Below, piece after piece: positions 20,108 to 29,444 of a stretch of 64,000 bases of DNA; the stretch's first letter is position 1; each line of letters opens with the position of its first letter. The DNA is from Rhodospirillales bacterium (lineage in GTDB: Bacteria > Pseudomonadota > Alphaproteobacteria > Rhodospirillales > Defluviicoccaceae). The translations under genes and the position numbers were made by a program. The notes beneath the pieces are model-generated. The model did no database searches. It saw only the letters and a program-made list of their open reading frames with translations, and had not been told where the DNA came from. Where the stretch lies: contig JAEULH010000010.1 of the NCBI GenBank assembly GCA_016793925.1, positions 17,633 to 81,632 of the forward strand. Direction: 5' to 3'.

Positions 20108-20635
20108 CTACCGCAGTCCGCCGCAGAGCGGGACTTGCCTCATCACCTGCGGCTTCCTCCCCTCGCCGTCCGCGCAGAGCAAAAGCCGTGCCTCGAAGCG
20201 GAGCAGGATCCGTTTCAGCGCCGCCTCGTGCACCCGCTCGCGGGCGATCGCGAACGTCGACCATTCTCGCCGACGCTGGCGACGTTCCGGCCAGTCGCGG
20301 AGGATACGCTGGACCCGCAGCGGGAAAACCTGAACCAGGCACAACTGTCCTCTTCTCCCGTTCTTCTTCGAGTAGGCGTACATCCCGACCGGCGTTCGCA
20401 TGATCCGGCCGTGGACCCCTGCCTCCTCGTAGGCTTCCAGGGCCGCCGAAGCGCTGGAACTCATCCCGCTCTTGACGCTGCCTTTGGGCACCACCCAGCG
20501 ACGGGTCGAGCGCGAGGTGACGAGCAGAATTTGCGGGCCGCCCGGCGACCAGCGGTACGGCAGCGCCGCCGACTGCGCCGTATGCCAGGGTTCGCGAGCT
20601 CTGGGTGTCTTTGGAACTTGTCCGTCTCCCGTCAC
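20108..20635 (-). CDS. Nudix hydrolase with incomplete Nudix box
   Basis: The protein has 175 aa. The Nudix region begins with WVVPKGSVKSGMSSSASAAL and ends EAYEEAGV (about 47-73). Compared with the consensus G-x5-E-x7-REUxEExGU, the first Glu is Met and the Arg is Leu, while the metal-binding ExxEE core is kept. The VPKG entrance and this type of box are typical of the alphaproteobacterial relatives of diphosphoinositol-polyphosphate/ApnA hydrolases. The substrate is unknown. The start is a GTG at 20635 with weak ribosome-site support. The basic C-terminal third is unusual and may be disordered. Confidence 0.78.
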   Translation of the reverse strand: MTGDGQVPKTPRAREPWHTAQSAALPYRWSPGGPQILLVTSRSTRRWVVPKGSVKSGMSSSASAALEAYEEAGVHGRIMRTPVGMYAYSKKNGRRGQLCLVQVFPLRVQRILRDWPERRQRRREWSTFAIARERVHEAALKRILLRFEARLLLCADGEGRKPQVMRQVPLCGGLR

Positions 20636-20837
20636 TTGCGGCCGCGCCCTTCGCGGGACATCGCACTGGCTGGCGCTCAGGCATGCCGCCTACTGCCGGA
20701 CAGTACCCCGCGATACACTGCGCAGCTCATTCTCATAAGTCATACACGCCTGCGCCGTCGCCTTTTTTTTCGATGCGGTCAAGTCACGGTCTCGCTAAAT
20801 TGTTGACGAGTTGGTAGCATGCGCGGGGTTTGAACTG

Positions 20838-21320
20838 ATGAATACGGATATTATGGCTCTGGTAAAAGACATTCAGGATCGCATCCGCGAAGTTGCTTAC
20901 ATGATGTGGGACTCGGCCGGGCGACAGCACGGGATGGCCATGGACTACTGGCTTCGGGCGGAGCGCGAGGTTATCACGACGATGCAGTCGGCGGCCGAGC
21001 GCATGATGCCCGAACCCCCGCGCGGCGAAAACGATGGTTCGACGCAGTCGGACATGCCCGCACCGACCGCCGAGGCCCCTGCCAAGGCCGAGGCCCCTGC
21101 CAAGGTCAAGGCCGAAACCGAGGCTGCGCCGGCGGTGGCGCCGGCCGCTCCGGCGGCGCCTCAGGCGGACAAGCCGGCCAGCAAGCCCAGGCCCGCTGCA
21201 GCGAAGAAAACGCCCGCTGCGAAACCGGTTGCGACCGCCAAGGACAAGGACAAGGAGCCGGCGAAAAAGCCAGCCACACGCAGGAGCGGGACGCGCGCCT
21301 CCGGCAAGACGTCCCCATAG
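20838..21320 (+). CDS. DUF2934-domain protein with Ala/Pro/Lys-rich tail
   Basis: The protein has 160 aa. The first 55 residues contain the DUF2934 pattern IREVAYMMWDSAG...GMAMDYWLRAERE. The rest is low-complexity Ala/Pro/Lys (repeats of the AEAPAK type and a basic KDKDKEPAKKP end), resembling histone-like or DNA-binding tails. There is no signal or membrane segment. The function of DUF2934 is not established. The ATG at 20838 is preferred over an in-frame TTG at 20811 because GCGGGG lies a suitable distance upstream and the conserved part starts shortly after. Confidence 0.75.
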   Translation: MNTDIMALVKDIQDRIREVAYMMWDSAGRQHGMAMDYWLRAEREVITTMQSAAERMMPEPPRGENDGSTQSDMPAPTAEAPAKAEAPAKVKAETEAAPAVAPAAPAAPQADKPASKPRPAAAKKTPAAKPVATAKDKDKEPAKKPATRRSGTRASGKTSP

Positions 21321-21378
21321 ATCGCTTAGCGGGTTGCGGCGGACGCCCCGGCGTCGCCGCGCCGTTAGCGCCGGAACG

Positions 21379-21603
21379 TCACCGGGCTGACGTGGGAAGC
21401 GCGGCGTCGGCCTGCATGGCGTCTCGCCGCGCATCGATGCGTTCGAGGATCTGGCGGCGAAGATCGCGCGACGCGGCGGGCCAGACGGCGATCTCGTCGC
21501 CGCTGCGCAGGCAGCCGCGGCACAGGCCGGTGGCGGTATCCAGTTCGCAGATCCCGATGCAGGGCGAGCGTTCGGGATCGCGGAGCATCTTTTCGCACCT
21601 CAT
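21379..21603 (-). CDS. DUF1289 family cysteine-containing small protein
   Basis: The protein has 74 aa. The family signature is plain: SPCIGICELD...GLCRGCLRSGDEIAVW, with four cysteines in a CxxxC...CxxC arrangement that probably binds a metal. DUF1289 proteins are widespread in proteobacteria and have no confirmed function. The start at 21603 (MRCEKML) could instead be the ATG five codons later. It is convergent with the DUF2934 gene, 58 bp away. Confidence 0.82.
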   Translation of the reverse strand: MRCEKMLRDPERSPCIGICELDTATGLCRGCLRSGDEIAVWPAASRDLRRQILERIDARRDAMQADAALPTSAR

Positions 21604-21898
21604 CTTCTGCCGTTGAAGCGACGCGGGATCCCCTCGCCGCTGTCACGACCGAGGCTTAGAGCAAGGACGATCCCGGCGCAAGCCACGCGGGCCGGACGAT
21701 CTGGGCGGATCCGGCCGACGCGGCGCATGGGGCGGGCATAAGCCGCCGGCAACCACCGCGTAACCATTCCGTCCTACATTCGGGCGATGCATGCCGCGCC
21801 CGAGGGCACCGACGCCCAGATCCCGACACCCCCCGCGACGACCGCGGCGTCGCAAGGCCTCTGCCTGCATCGCCGGACCGGCCGCTACGGAACCACGC

Positions 21899-23341
21899 AT
21901 GCGCCCGGGCGCTGAGGGCGCGATTTTCCTCCTGCCGAAGACGGACGGCGGCGGGGAAGGCGCAGAAGCCGGCCGCACAACAGGCGACGACCGTGCGGCG
22001 GAGGCGGTCGCGGCCGTGGCCGCAGCCGTTGCCGCTATCGTGGTTCAGGACGAACCAGCGGCCCTGTCGCGGACGGTCGCCAGGGAAGCGGCGCGGCTGC
22101 TCGACGCCGAGCGGGCGACGCTCTTTTTCCTCGACGACGCAGGTTCAACCCTGACCGCAATCCCGGAAGGCAACGGGGGCGAGGCGTCGATGCTGCGCCT
22201 GCCGCGGGGTCGCGGCCTGCCGTGGGCCGCGCTCGCCGCCGGGCGCGTCGTCAACACCCCGCAGGCCTGCGCGCATCGACACCTGGAAGGCGGAGGCGAT
22301 GAGCACGTCGGAGGCCTCTTCCGATCCGCTCTGGCCGCGCCGATCGTGTCCGGGGCTGGTCCCCTCGGCGTCCTCGAAGTGGCCGACAAGGCGCACGGGT
22401 CTTTCGGCCGGACCGATCAGCACCGCCTCGCCGCCCTTTGCGCGGCGATCGCCGCGGCGGTGGAAAATGCGAAGCTTCTCGCACACCTGACGGCCGAAAA
22501 GTGCGTCAACGCGATGATGTCGCGCTACATGGATCCGCGCCTCGCCACGCTCCTCCTTGAAGGCGACGGCGACGCGCTCTGCGGCCGCCCCGTCCGGGCG
22601 ACGATGCTGTTCTGCGATCTGCGCAATTCGACGGCGCTCGCCGAGGACCTTGGGCCCGAGGGCATGGTTTCGCTGCTGAACGAGTTTTTCACCCGTGTCG
22701 CCTCCTGCCTGCGCAGCGAGGGCGGCATGCTCGACAAGTTCATCGGCGATGCGGTGCTGGGCGCCTTCGGCGTCCCCTTCTCCGGCGAGGACGACGAGGA
22801 TCGCGCTGTGCGCGCCGCGCTCGCCCTGACCGCGGCCCTTCGCCAGTGGAACGAAACGCGCCGGGCCAAGGACCTGGCGGCCCTCCGGATCGGCGTCGGG
22901 ATCAACACGGACATCGTCGTCGCCGGCAACGTCGGCTCGCCCGAACGGATGGACTACACGGTCACCGGCGCCGGGGTAAATCTGGCGGCCAGGCTGGAAA
23001 AGGCCTGCAAACGGTACGGCGCCGAGATCCTTGTCAGCGGCCACACCGTCCGGCGGCTGAGGGGCCGCTACGCAATCCGCCCGGTGGACGACATCTGCAT
23101 CCCCGGCAAGGTCGACCCGGTCCGAATCTACGAAGTCGTCTCCGATCATGCCGCGCAGGCCGGAGCCAATCTGCATGATGCGCTCAGCGCATTCTCGCGC
23201 GGCGTGGCGCTCCGCCGTCAGGGCCGGCACGGCGCCGCCGAAGCCTGCTTTCGTACCTGCCTGTCGCTCGACCCGGGCGACCGGGGCGCGGCGATACAGC
23301 TCCAGGCCTGCCGCCGATCCCTCGGCGCCGCCGGATCGTGA
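21899..23341 (+). CDS. Soluble GAF-domain class III adenylate cyclase with TPR-like tail
   Basis: The protein has 480 aa. A GAF sensor domain (about 55-195) is followed by a class III cyclase domain (about 225-410) with metal-binding D240 (FCDLRNST) and D284 (DKFIGDAVLGAFG), Lys280 and Thr354 at the purine-specificity positions (a Lys/Thr pair typical of class IIIb adenylate cyclases), and the transition-state pair N361/R365 (GVNLAARLE). The last 55 residues resemble one TPR unit. No membrane segment: a cytosolic enzyme making cAMP in response to a GAF ligand. I chose the ATG at 21899; an upstream ATG at 21791 would add 36 Arg/Pro-rich residues of non-coding character. Confidence 0.87.
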   Translation: MRPGAEGAIFLLPKTDGGGEGAEAGRTTGDDRAAEAVAAVAAAVAAIVVQDEPAALSRTVAREAARLLDAERATLFFLDDAGSTLTAIPEGNGGEASMLRLPRGRGLPWAALAAGRVVNTPQACAHRHLEGGGDEHVGGLFRSALAAPIVSGAGPLGVLEVADKAHGSFGRTDQHRLAALCAAIAAAVENAKLLAHLTAEKCVNAMMSRYMDPRLATLLLEGDGDALCGRPVRATMLFCDLRNSTALAEDLGPEGMVSLLNEFFTRVASCLRSEGGMLDKFIGDAVLGAFGVPFSGEDDEDRAVRAALALTAALRQWNETRRAKDLAALRIGVGINTDIVVAGNVGSPERMDYTVTGAGVNLAARLEKACKRYGAEILVSGHTVRRLRGRYAIRPVDDICIPGKVDPVRIYEVVSDHAAQAGANLHDALSAFSRGVALRRQGRHGAAEACFRTCLSLDPGDRGAAIQLQACRRSLGAAGS

Positions 23342-23531
23342 GCCCCGCCGATCCGTTAATGCTGCGCTGCACAAAACATTGTTGCGCGGCACGGTTCGGC
23401 CGATATGATTGACGCCGGAGTGCGCTTCGGTCCTTCATGGACGGCGAGCCAAGGAAAGGCGCAGAGCGAACTGACGCCGGTCGCCGGACGCGGGAGAGCG
23501 GGCGCTTGAACGATCAGCAGCGACGTCGACG

Positions 23532-26216
23532 ATGACGATCCGCAACCTTGACAGAATGTTCTACCCGCGCTCGGTCGCGGTGATCGGGGCCAGCAACCAG
23601 GAGGGCGTGCCCGGCCATCTGGTCATGCACAATCTGCTGCAGGGCGGCTTCGAGGGGCCGATCATGCCGGTGGCGACGCGCGAACAGGCCATCGCCGGCG
23701 TTCTCGCCTACGCCGACGTCGGCGCCCTGCCCGTCGTCCCCGACCTGGCCGTCATCTGCACGTCGCCGGCGAGTGTTCCCGGCATTATCCGCGGGCTCGG
23801 TGAACGCGGAACCCGCGCGGCGGTCGTCGTCAGCGATGGCCTCGCGCCGGACACCAAGATCCGCGAAGGCGGCCTCCATGCCGCGATACGCGCCGAGGCC
23901 GAGCCTTTCGGGCTGCGCCTCCTCGGGCCGAACTGCCTTGGGCTGATGGTCCCGGGCATCGGCCTGAACGCCAGTTGCGCGCACATCTCGGCGGAGCCCG
24001 GAGGCGTCGCCTTCGTCTCCCAGTCTTCAACGATCAGCACCGCCGTTCTCGACTGGGCGCAGAACCGCAACATCGGCTTTTCCCACTTCGTCTCACTGGG
24101 CGACACCGCCGATATCGATTTCGGCGACATTATCGACTACCTCGGCAACGACCCGATGACGCGCGCCATCCTGCTCTATGTCGAGTCCGTCAGGAACGGC
24201 CGCGCCTTCCTCTCCGCCGGCCGCGGCGCCAGCCGCAACAAGCCGGTGCTGGTCATCAAGTCCGGCCGGGCGCCCGAAGGCCAGCGACTGGCCGCCATCC
24301 GCAGCGGCGCCGCGATCGGCTCGGACGCCGTTTACGACGCCGCCATCCGCCGTGCCGGCATGCTCCGGGTGTTCAGCTTCGGCGAGTTGTTCGCCGCGGT
24401 CGAAACGCTGGCCCGGGCCCGCGGGATGCGGGGCGAGCGGGTCGCGATCCTGACCAATGGCTGCGGCGTCGCGGTCATGGCGATCGACGCCCTGCTGCTG
24501 AACGGCGGTCGCCTTGCCGAACTCGACGAGGCTGCCGCAACCGCCCTGGCCGGCGTCGTTCCCGATGGCTGGCCGCACGCCAATCCGGTCACGATCGCCG
24601 ACAATGCGCCGCCCGAGCATTACGCCACGGCGGCGCGCGCGCTGCTCGCAGCCCAGGGCGTCGACGCGCTGATGGTCCTGCACGCGCCCACGGCGATGGC
24701 GTCGAGCACGGAGGCGGCGCGCGAAATCATCAAGGTCGCCAAGGAAGTGCGCGGCAACGTGCTGACGAGCTGGATGGGCGGCGAGCGCATGGGCCAGGCG
24801 CGCCGGCAATTCGCCGCCGCCGGCATCGCCACCTACGACACGCCGACCCAGGCGGTCGATGCGTTCATGCACCTGGTCCGCTACCGCCGCAACCAGGACA
24901 TGCTGATGCAGGCACCGCCGTCGAAGCCGGCCGAGTTTTCGCCGGCTGTCGACGTTGCCGAACGCATCGTTCAGGACGCACTTGCCACCGGCCAGACGCG
25001 TCTGAACGGGCGCCAGGCGATGGGGGTGCTGTCCGCCTACGGCATTCCGACCACCCAGCGCCGCTATGCGGCGACGCCGGAGGAGGCCGCGGCCGCGGCC
25101 GCGGCGCTTGGCTACCCGGTCGTGGTCAAGATCCTTTCGCCCGACATCCACCACAGAGCCGAAGTCGGCGGCGTCGAACTCTACGTCGACAGCCCGGAAG
25201 CGGCGACGCAAGCCGCCGAAACGATGCTGCGCAACGTCTCGCGAAAGAAACCGACCGCGCAGGTGGACGGCTTCGTGGTCGAGCGCATGGTCCTCGAGCC
25301 CGACGCCCAGGAGATCCTGATCGGCATTACCGACGATCCGATCTTCGGTCCGGTCATCACGTTCGGCCAGGGCGGCACCCTCTCGGAAGTCATCGCCGAC
25401 CGCGCCGTGGCCCTGCCACCCCTCAACCTCAGCCTTGCACGCGAGCTGGTTTCACGAACCCGCATCTGGCGGATGCTGCGCGGCAGCGGCGATCTGCCGG
25501 CGGCGAACATCAACGCGCTGTGCCTGACCCTGGTGCAGGTCTCGCAGATGGTGATCGACCTGCCCGAGCTCGTCGCCCTGGAGATAAACCCGCTGTTCGT
25601 CGACGCCGACGGCGTGCTCGCGGTGGATGCCTGGATGCGCGTGGCGCCGGCCGTGCGGGACATCCCGCGCCAGCGCGAACTGGCGATTCGCCCGTACCCC
25701 AAGCAGCTCGAAGAGGAGTTCGTGCTGGAATCGGGGCGACACGTCCTCCTTCGTCCGATCCGACCCGAAGACGAACCGGCGCACTACGAGTTCCTGTCGA
25801 AGGTCACGCCCGAGGATATCCGCCTGCGCTTCTTCGGCACCGTGCGGACACTCCCCCATTCTGAAATGGCCCGGCTCACCCAGATCGACTACGACCGCGA
25901 AATGGCTTTCGTCGCCACCGCGCCACGCCCTGACGGCAAGGGGACGGAGACGCTCGGCGTCGTCCGCACGGTCGCAGACCTGAACAACGACCAGGCGGAA
26001 TATGCCGTGCTCGTCCGCTCGGACCTGAAGGGCCAACGCCTTGGGCGCAAGCTCATGGACAAGATGGTCGACTACTGCCGATCGCGGGGGACCAAGCGGA
26101 TGACCGGCCTGGTCATGCGCGACAACAGGCGGATGCTCGACATGGTTCACGACATCGGCTTCACCAGCCACCGGGTCCCCGACGACGACGTCATGGAGGT
26201 CATGCTCGAGCTCTGA
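23532..26216 (+). CDS. Pat-like protein: NDP-forming acyl-CoA synthetase domain fused to GNAT acetyltransferase
   Basis: The protein has 894 aa. Order: CoA-binding domain (about 5-130, SVAVIGASNQEG), succinyl-CoA-ligase-like flavodoxin domain (about 150-300), ATP-grasp region (about 480-700, with YPVVVKILSPDIHHRAEVGGV), and a C-terminal GNAT domain (about 735-890) with the acetyl-CoA motif LVRSDLKGQRLGRKLM. This architecture is that of protein lysine acetyltransferase Pat/PatZ, which acetylates metabolic enzymes such as acetyl-CoA synthetase. A second copy lies at 31652-34408. The ATG lies just after CGACG and no strong ribosome site is seen. Confidence 0.88.
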   Translation: MTIRNLDRMFYPRSVAVIGASNQEGVPGHLVMHNLLQGGFEGPIMPVATREQAIAGVLAYADVGALPVVPDLAVICTSPASVPGIIRGLGERGTRAAVVVSDGLAPDTKIREGGLHAAIRAEAEPFGLRLLGPNCLGLMVPGIGLNASCAHISAEPGGVAFVSQSSTISTAVLDWAQNRNIGFSHFVSLGDTADIDFGDIIDYLGNDPMTRAILLYVESVRNGRAFLSAGRGASRNKPVLVIKSGRAPEGQRLAAIRSGAAIGSDAVYDAAIRRAGMLRVFSFGELFAAVETLARARGMRGERVAILTNGCGVAVMAIDALLLNGGRLAELDEAAATALAGVVPDGWPHANPVTIADNAPPEHYATAARALLAAQGVDALMVLHAPTAMASSTEAAREIIKVAKEVRGNVLTSWMGGERMGQARRQFAAAGIATYDTPTQAVDAFMHLVRYRRNQDMLMQAPPSKPAEFSPAVDVAERIVQDALATGQTRLNGRQAMGVLSAYGIPTTQRRYAATPEEAAAAAAALGYPVVVKILSPDIHHRAEVGGVELYVDSPEAATQAAETMLRNVSRKKPTAQVDGFVVERMVLEPDAQEILIGITDDPIFGPVITFGQGGTLSEVIADRAVALPPLNLSLARELVSRTRIWRMLRGSGDLPAANINALCLTLVQVSQMVIDLPELVALEINPLFVDADGVLAVDAWMRVAPAVRDIPRQRELAIRPYPKQLEEEFVLESGRHVLLRPIRPEDEPAHYEFLSKVTPEDIRLRFFGTVRTLPHSEMARLTQIDYDREMAFVATAPRPDGKGTETLGVVRTVADLNNDQAEYAVLVRSDLKGQRLGRKLMDKMVDYCRSRGTKRMTGLVMRDNRRMLDMVHDIGFTSHRVPDDDVMEVMLEL

Positions 26217-26333
26217 GCACGGCCCGGCCCCGCCGGCACCTGAAGGACAGCCGTCCGCCGGGTCATGATCCGATCCGGCCCCGCATTACCCCAAACGTGC
26301 TAATTTCACCCGGCTGCGCTATACTCCACGGCC

Positions 26334-28079
26334 ATGGCCGAGGCCGCTTCCCGCACCTGGCGTCACGATCTTGTCGCACCGCTGATCGGGGCGTTCCGCG
26401 ATGTCGCCGCCTTTTCCCTGGGCATCAATGTCCTTGCCCTGGCCGTGCCCGTGTTCATCCTGCAGGTCTACGATCGCGTCGTTTTCCACGCCGGGATGAG
26501 CACGCTGCAGGGACTGGTCGCCGGGATGACGCTGGCGCTGGTCTTCGACTTCATCCTCCGCCAGGCGCGCGCGCGGATCCTTCAGACGCTCGCTGTGCGG
26601 GTCGACGTGGCCCTCGGCCGACACCTCTTCGCCGCCCTGACCGAACTGCCGCTGCGGACCCTCGAACGCACCGGCACGGCGGAATGGAGCACCTGTTTTC
26701 GCGATATCGACACCGTCCGGGCGGCGGTATCGGGCAGTGCCGGGCTGCTCGTCTGCGAATTCCCGTTCATGGTCCTGGCGGCGATCCTCATCTTCGTCAT
26801 CGCCGCGCCGATCGCCTGGATCCTGCTGCTTGTCGTCCCGCTGATGGCCCTGCTCGCCTGGGGCGCGGGCGCCGCCATGGTCAGCGCCGGACGGCGCGAG
26901 CGGGCGAGCATCCGCGGCCGCGACGCGCTGCTGGCCGAACTCATCGCAGAGCGGACCACAATCAAACAGCTCGCCTGCGCGCCCGGCGTCGGCGAGCGCT
27001 GGCAAGCCGCGCATGCCGACGCCATCGTCGACGCGACGTTGCGGGGCGGGCGCAGCGACACGTTCTCCAACCTCAGCACGACGGTGACCCTGTCGACGAC
27101 GGTGCTGCTGACCACGGCCGGGGCCCTCGCCATTCTCGATCAGAGTCTGTCCATCGGCGCGCTGGTCGCGGTCAACATGCTGAGCGGCCGCCTGCTCGGC
27201 CCGCTCAGCCAACTCATCGGCGGCTGGCGCAGCCTCATTGCCGTGCGCCTCTCGCTGCAGCGGTTGGGTGCGATCCTCGACCGGGTCGACCGGGCGCCGC
27301 CGCGCGGGCGCGTCGCAATGACCCGACCCGGCGGCGCGATCGCGCTCGAGGACGTCGCGTTCGCGTTCAACGAGGGCGAACCTGCGGCCGTCGCCGGCAT
27401 CAGCCTGCGCTTCCCGGCATTGGGCGTGCACGCGATCACGGGCGCCAACGGTAGCGGCAAGAGCACCCTGCTGCGGCTGATTCGCGGCCTCTACCGCCCG
27501 ATCGGAGGACGGGTGACGATCGACGGCGCCGACATTTCCCAGTTCGCCGACGCCGAGCTGGCCCAGTGGATCGCCTACCTGCCCCAGGGCGACGGGCTGC
27601 TGGCCGGCAGCATTCGCGATAACATCGCCCTGCGCGCGCCGGAAGCGGACGACGAGGCGATCGTCTCCGCCGCCGCGCGAGCCGGCCTCGACCGGATCGT
27701 CGCCGCCATGCCGGGCGGCTACGCGACCGAGGTCGGCGAGGCCGGACGCCGCCTCTCCGCCGGGCAACGCCAGCGGATCGTGCTTGCGCGCGCCCTTCTC
27801 GGCGATCCGGCAATCGTTCTGCTTGACGAGCCCTCGGCCCATCTCGACGGCAGAGCCAGCGAGCAACTGGGCGCCAGCCTCCAGTCGCTGGCGAAGAGCC
27901 GTCCGGTCCTGGTCGTCACCCACAACCCGCTGCTGCTGGCCGCAGCCGACACGATCACCCGGCTGGACGCCGGTACGGTGGCCTTGGCCGGACCCAGCGC
28001 GGACATCCTGCCGATCCTGATGAGCGCACCCGACCGCGGTCCCCGCCCGACACGGCGCGCCGCCCGGAGCGGATCGTGA
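26334..28079 (+). CDS. Type I secretion ABC transporter (PrtD/HlyB-type exporter)
   Basis: The protein has 581 aa. A six-helix exporter membrane domain (about 20-310) is followed by a nucleotide-binding domain with Walker A GANGSGKST (370-378), signature LSAGQRQR and Walker B IVLLDEPSAHLD. The size and the lack of an N-terminal peptidase domain fit PrtD-like exporters of type I secretion. A TATACT box (26320-26325) ends 8 nt before ATG and no ribosome site is present, suggesting a leaderless transcript. The stop overlaps the GTG of the HlyD-family partner (GTGA). No RTX substrate or TolC gene is nearby. Confidence 0.88.
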   Translation: MAEAASRTWRHDLVAPLIGAFRDVAAFSLGINVLALAVPVFILQVYDRVVFHAGMSTLQGLVAGMTLALVFDFILRQARARILQTLAVRVDVALGRHLFAALTELPLRTLERTGTAEWSTCFRDIDTVRAAVSGSAGLLVCEFPFMVLAAILIFVIAAPIAWILLLVVPLMALLAWGAGAAMVSAGRRERASIRGRDALLAELIAERTTIKQLACAPGVGERWQAAHADAIVDATLRGGRSDTFSNLSTTVTLSTTVLLTTAGALAILDQSLSIGALVAVNMLSGRLLGPLSQLIGGWRSLIAVRLSLQRLGAILDRVDRAPPRGRVAMTRPGGAIALEDVAFAFNEGEPAAVAGISLRFPALGVHAITGANGSGKSTLLRLIRGLYRPIGGRVTIDGADISQFADAELAQWIAYLPQGDGLLAGSIRDNIALRAPEADDEAIVSAAARAGLDRIVAAMPGGYATEVGEAGRRLSAGQRQRIVLARALLGDPAIVLLDEPSAHLDGRASEQLGASLQSLAKSRPVLVVTHNPLLLAAADTITRLDAGTVALAGPSADILPILMSAPDRGPRPTRRAARSGS

Positions 28080-29377
28080 ACCGGCTCGATGCGCTCGTCG
28101 CGCACCATCCCTTGCCGACGTGGCGCATTGCGGCCTGGCCGGCGCTGCTGCTGCTGGCGTCCTTCGCCGGATGGAGCACCTTCGCCTGGCTCGACGAGGT
28201 CGCCGTTGCCCAGGGCGCGGTCGCGCCGCAGGGACGGGTGAAGACCGTGCAACACCTTGAAGGCGGGATCATCGCCGAGATCTTCGTTGCCGAAGGCGAC
28301 GCCGTCGCCGCGGGCGATCCCCTCGTTCGCCTCGATCTCGCGACCGGCGGCCTCAACCGGCGCGAACTCGAGGCGCAACTCGACGCCGAGCGGCTCCGCC
28401 GCCACCGGCTGAAGGCGGAAGCGGAAGGCCAGGCTCTGGCCTTGCCTGCGGAGGCGGCCGGCGAGGCGGCCGCCCGCCACCCCGAAATCGCCGATGCGGA
28501 ACGGCGCACCTTCGCCGCGCGCCGGCGCGAACGCGACGCGGCGGAGGACGTCGTCCGCGCTCAGATCAGCCAGCGCCGCCTTGAGGTCGAAGAGTTGGAC
28601 GCGCGCGATCGCGCCGCCCGCGGCAACCTCCGCCTGGCGCAGGAAAGGCTGCGCATCTCCGCATCGCTGCTTGCCGAGGGTCTGGCCGCGCGCGAGGAGC
28701 ATCTGAAGCTCCGGGCCGAGGTCGAGGCGCTTGAGGGCGAGGTGCGACGGCTGGTGCCGGCGAAGCCGGCGGCGCAAGCCGCCGTGAGCGAAGCCGAGCG
28801 CCGCCTGGACGAGATCGACATCCGCTTTCGCCGGGAGGCGGAGCAGCAACTTGCAGCCGCGGAACAGGCCATCGCCCGCCTCCGCGAGCGTCTGGCCGAG
28901 GCGAACGACCAGGACCGCCGGGCCGACGTCCGCAGCCCGATCGACGGCATCGTCGCAAACATCCGCACGACCACCATCGGCGGCGTCATCGCCCCGGGCC
29001 AGGCAATCGTCGATATCGTGCCGACGAGCGGCAGGCTCGTGATCGAAGCGAAACTGCGCGCGATCGACCGCGGCTACGTTCACCCCGGACTGCCGGCGGT
29101 CGTCAAGATCAGCACCTACGATTTCGTCCGCTACGGCGCTTTGGACGGAACCGTGGTCCGCGTCGCCCCGGACGCGGTCACCGGCGACCGCGGCGTGCCG
29201 TACTTCCCGGTGACCGTCGAGACCCTCCGCTCATACCTCGGCCCCGCAAACAACCGCCTGCCGATCACCGCCGGCATGCAGGCCACGGTCGACATCCGGA
29301 CCGGGTCGCGGACCGTTCTCGACTACCTCGTCAAGCCGGTGCTCAAACTTCGCGACGAGGCCTTCCGCGAGCGATAG
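28076..29377 (+). CDS. HlyD-family periplasmic adaptor of type I secretion
   Basis: The protein has 433 aa. It has one N-terminal membrane helix (about 20-40), a lipoyl half-motif (VQHLEGGIIAEIFVAEGDAV, about 61-80), a long alpha-helical hairpin rich in Arg/Glu/Ala (about 95-280), then the second lipoyl half (DVRSPIDGIVANI) and a beta-barrel end (TAGMQATVDIRTG...YLVKP). These are the hallmarks of HlyD/PrtE membrane-fusion proteins, which bridge the ABC exporter to TolC. The start is a GTG coupled to the ABC gene stop. The pair should form the inner part of a type I secretion channel. Confidence 0.9.
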   Translation: MNRLDALVAHHPLPTWRIAAWPALLLLASFAGWSTFAWLDEVAVAQGAVAPQGRVKTVQHLEGGIIAEIFVAEGDAVAAGDPLVRLDLATGGLNRRELEAQLDAERLRRHRLKAEAEGQALALPAEAAGEAAARHPEIADAERRTFAARRRERDAAEDVVRAQISQRRLEVEELDARDRAARGNLRLAQERLRISASLLAEGLAAREEHLKLRAEVEALEGEVRRLVPAKPAAQAAVSEAERRLDEIDIRFRREAEQQLAAAEQAIARLRERLAEANDQDRRADVRSPIDGIVANIRTTTIGGVIAPGQAIVDIVPTSGRLVIEAKLRAIDRGYVHPGLPAVVKISTYDFVRYGALDGTVVRVAPDAVTGDRGVPYFPVTVETLRSYLGPANNRLPITAGMQATVDIRTGSRTVLDYLVKPVLKLRDEAFRER

Positions 29378-29444
29378 ACGACAGGGCGTGCGCCGGACCG
29401 GCGGGCGGATGCGCGGATCGACGCCGTCGGCCGCGACGGTCGGA

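Noticed and set aside
20761..20790. T-run at 20762-20770 as a possible rho-independent terminator
   Set aside because: No adequate GC-rich hairpin immediately precedes the run on either strand.
21791..21898. Longer N-terminus of the adenylate cyclase from an ATG at 21791
   Set aside because: The added 36 residues are an Arg/Pro-rich string without domain character, whereas the protein-like part begins at the ATG at 21899.
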